DNA from: Phenylobacterium sp.
GTDB taxonomy: Bacteria > Pseudomonadota > Alphaproteobacteria > Caulobacterales > Caulobacteraceae
DNA length: 64,000 nucleotides
Assembly: GCA_020402745.1 (NCBI GenBank)
Contig: JADBYZ010000001.1
Coordinates: 62,001 to 126,000, forward strand
Direction: 5' to 3'
The translations under genes and the position numbers were made by a program. The stretch's first letter is position 1, and each line of letters starts with the position of its first letter. Shown one piece after another: positions 62,651 through 64,000 of this stretch. A model generated the notes under the pieces. The model saw nothing but the letters and a program-made list of their open reading frames with translations, was not told where the DNA came from and ran no database searches.

Positions 62651-63909
62651 CGATGCGCGTCCTCGATGTCTGGTGGGATGAGCGGATTGTCGGCCAACTC
62701 ACGCAGAACCCGCATGGTGAACTCGGCTTCGCCTATTCGCGCGAATGGCTCAGTGACGACGATGCTCCACCCCTTTCCGCCTCTTTGCCAAAGCGGGAGG
62801 ATCTCTTCAGCCGCCGGGAGTGCCGCCCATTCTTTGGTGGCCTTCTGCCGGAGGAGAGCCAGCGAGATGCCGCCGCTCAGGCGCTCGGCGTTTCAAGCAG
62901 CAATGATTTTGCGCTTCTCGAGCGTCTTGGCGGGGATGTAGCGGGGGCGCTTCAACTCTTCCCACCCGGCGGACTGGCCCGCCCGCTCGATCCAAATCAG
63001 CGGCCGATCCCGCTTGACGAAGCGGGCCTCATTCGGGTGCTCGATGCGTTGCCCATCCGGCCCATGCTCGCCGGCGAGGAGGGGTTGCGACTGTCACTCG
63101 CTGGCGCACAATCCAAACTGCCTGTGGTTCTGGTCAACGGCGCGGTGGCGCTGCCATCGCCCGGCCAGCCCACGACACACATCCTGAAGCCTCCCATCGC
63201 CAGATTCTCCGGCACGACCGAGAATGAGGCCCTGGTAATGCGCCTCGCCGCCGCCATCGGCCTCGACGTCGCCACCGTAGAGCCTCGGGTCGTGCAGGAC
63301 CGAACCTTTCTGCTCGTTGAGCGCTATGACCGCTCCTGCGGTGAAGATGGCCTTGTCCGCCGCATTCATCAGGAAGACTTCTGCCAGGCGCTCAGCGTGC
63401 CGACGGAGATCAAGTACGCCAGCGAGGGCGGCCCGACGTTCAAGGATTGCTTCGCGCTACTTCGCCAGGTCGCCGTCAGGCCCGCCGTCGACGTTCTGAA
63501 GTTGCTTGATGCCGTGATCTTCAATCTGATCGTTGGAAACGCCGATGCGCACGGCAAGAACTTCTCGATCCTGTACGGGAGTGAGGGTCCGCGTCTGGCT
63601 CCACTCTATGATCTTTTGGCGACGGTCGCTTATCCTGAACTCGCCCCGCAGCTCGCCATGCGCATTGGGAAACGGGCGACGCTTGGCGAAATGGACCCCA
63701 GGGGGTGGTCGGCATTCGCCGCCGACGCCGGCGTCGGCTTGCCGCTGATCCGACGACGGGTTTCCGAGATAAGCCAAGCCGTCATTGCACGAGCGCACGA
63801 TGTTGCCGACGAGGTCATGCGCCCGGGTCTTGATGAGGCCGCGCTTTCGCAAGTTTCCGCGATGGCGGTGAAACGGGCCGAACTGTGCGCGGTCACGACC
63901 TATGATTAA
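62647..63909 (+). CDS. hipA: HipA-like serine/threonine kinase toxin
   Basis: 420 residues. N-terminal subdomain 1 (couple_hipA type), then the ATP-site LSLAGAQSKLPV, ERYDRS, catalytic NLIVGNADAHGKNFS and metal-binding YDLLAT. HipA kinases phosphorylate glutamyl-tRNA synthetase and cause growth arrest; gltX is in this window but far away. Overlaps hipB by ATGA. Confidence 0.94.
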   Translation: MTMRVLDVWWDERIVGQLTQNPHGELGFAYSREWLSDDDAPPLSASLPKREDLFSRRECRPFFGGLLPEESQRDAAAQALGVSSSNDFALLERLGGDVAGALQLFPPGGLARPLDPNQRPIPLDEAGLIRVLDALPIRPMLAGEEGLRLSLAGAQSKLPVVLVNGAVALPSPGQPTTHILKPPIARFSGTTENEALVMRLAAAIGLDVATVEPRVVQDRTFLLVERYDRSCGEDGLVRRIHQEDFCQALSVPTEIKYASEGGPTFKDCFALLRQVAVRPAVDVLKLLDAVIFNLIVGNADAHGKNFSILYGSEGPRLAPLYDLLATVAYPELAPQLAMRIGKRATLGEMDPRGWSAFAADAGVGLPLIRRRVSEISQAVIARAHDVADEVMRPGLDEAALSQVSAMAVKRAELCAVTTYD

Positions 63910-64000
63910 GACGGGGGGAACCTCGATGCCGATGTGTACACGGAACGCGAGAGCCGCATCCGCCTGATCTCGGCGCGCAGGGCGACAAGGTATCAGCAAG
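63910..64000 (+). pseudogene. BrnT-like toxin C-terminal fragment, runs off the window
   Basis: After the hipA stop and a GGGGGGAACC repeat, a frame reads DADVYTERESRIRLISARRA and then TRYQQ, the end segment of BrnT-type RelE-fold toxins (VYTERxxxIRIISARKATRxE). The N-terminal two thirds are missing, as an in-frame stop lies at 63907-63909 just before. The frame is open to the window edge, so the C-terminus cannot be judged. Confidence 0.5.

Overview
The window is 64 kb of GC-rich chromosome from an alphaproteobacterium of the Caulobacterales, most likely a Caulobacter/Phenylobacterium-type organism. The evidence is the core gene order (nuoLMN-birA-coaX-rnj; lolCD-sidA-dnaE-rpsB-tsf-pyrH-frr-uppS-cdsA-dxr-rseP-bamA-skp-lpxD-fabZ-lpxA-lpxI-lpxB; trp-lexA; tpiA-secG-pyrG), the use of LpxI rather than LpxH, a 29-residue SidA-type division inhibitor just upstream of dnaE, and LexA boxes of the alphaproteobacterial GTTC-N7-GTTC type.

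Layout. (1) 1-7.8 kb, + strand: the 3' end of the complex I operon followed without gaps by birA, coaX and RNase J. (2) 7.85-14.2 kb: an accessory island of visibly lower G+C between two IS3-family transposase relics. It carries one tight five-gene operon on the - strand: CocE/NonD-type hydrolase, four-helix membrane protein, di-iron fatty-acid hydroxylase/sterol desaturase, GH3-type acyl-amido synthetase and an enolase-superfamily (MLE subgroup) enzyme. This is the best candidate here for an undescribed pathway. (3) 14.2-17.3 kb: a tandem-fused CaiB/BaiF CoA-transferase with one apparently dead half, methylmalonyl-CoA epimerase and a DUF1467-like membrane protein. (4) 17.5-38 kb, + strand: lipoprotein release, SOS division inhibitor, replicative polymerase, translation factors, isoprenoid/phospholipid precursors, envelope assembly and lipid A synthesis. 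(5) 38-52.9 kb: gltA and gltX (-), comEC (+), lexA, trpCDG, trpE and a PpiD-like foldase (-), then tpiA, secG and pyrG (+).

(6) 53-64 kb is a second accessory zone, where the usual pyrG-kdsA-eno order is broken. It holds higBA, rpmF, vapBC, an enoyl-CoA hydratase, a secreted esterase, a LysR regulator divergent from a small exported protein, a 40-codon enolase fragment, a TonB-dependent receptor, a xanthorhodopsin-like light-driven proton pump, a truncated phosphotransferase, hipBA with three regularly spaced operator-like palindromes, and the tail of a BrnT-like toxin running off the window.

How the parts work together. The core blocks serve energy conversion, envelope biogenesis, translation and SOS control: LexA sites lie at both lexA and sidA. 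The two accessory zones add a putative acyl-amino-acid/lipid modification pathway and a light-driven proton pump. No retinal or carotenoid biosynthesis gene, tRNA, rRNA or CRISPR array is seen in the window. All functions are read from sequence motifs and remembered family features; no database search was run.
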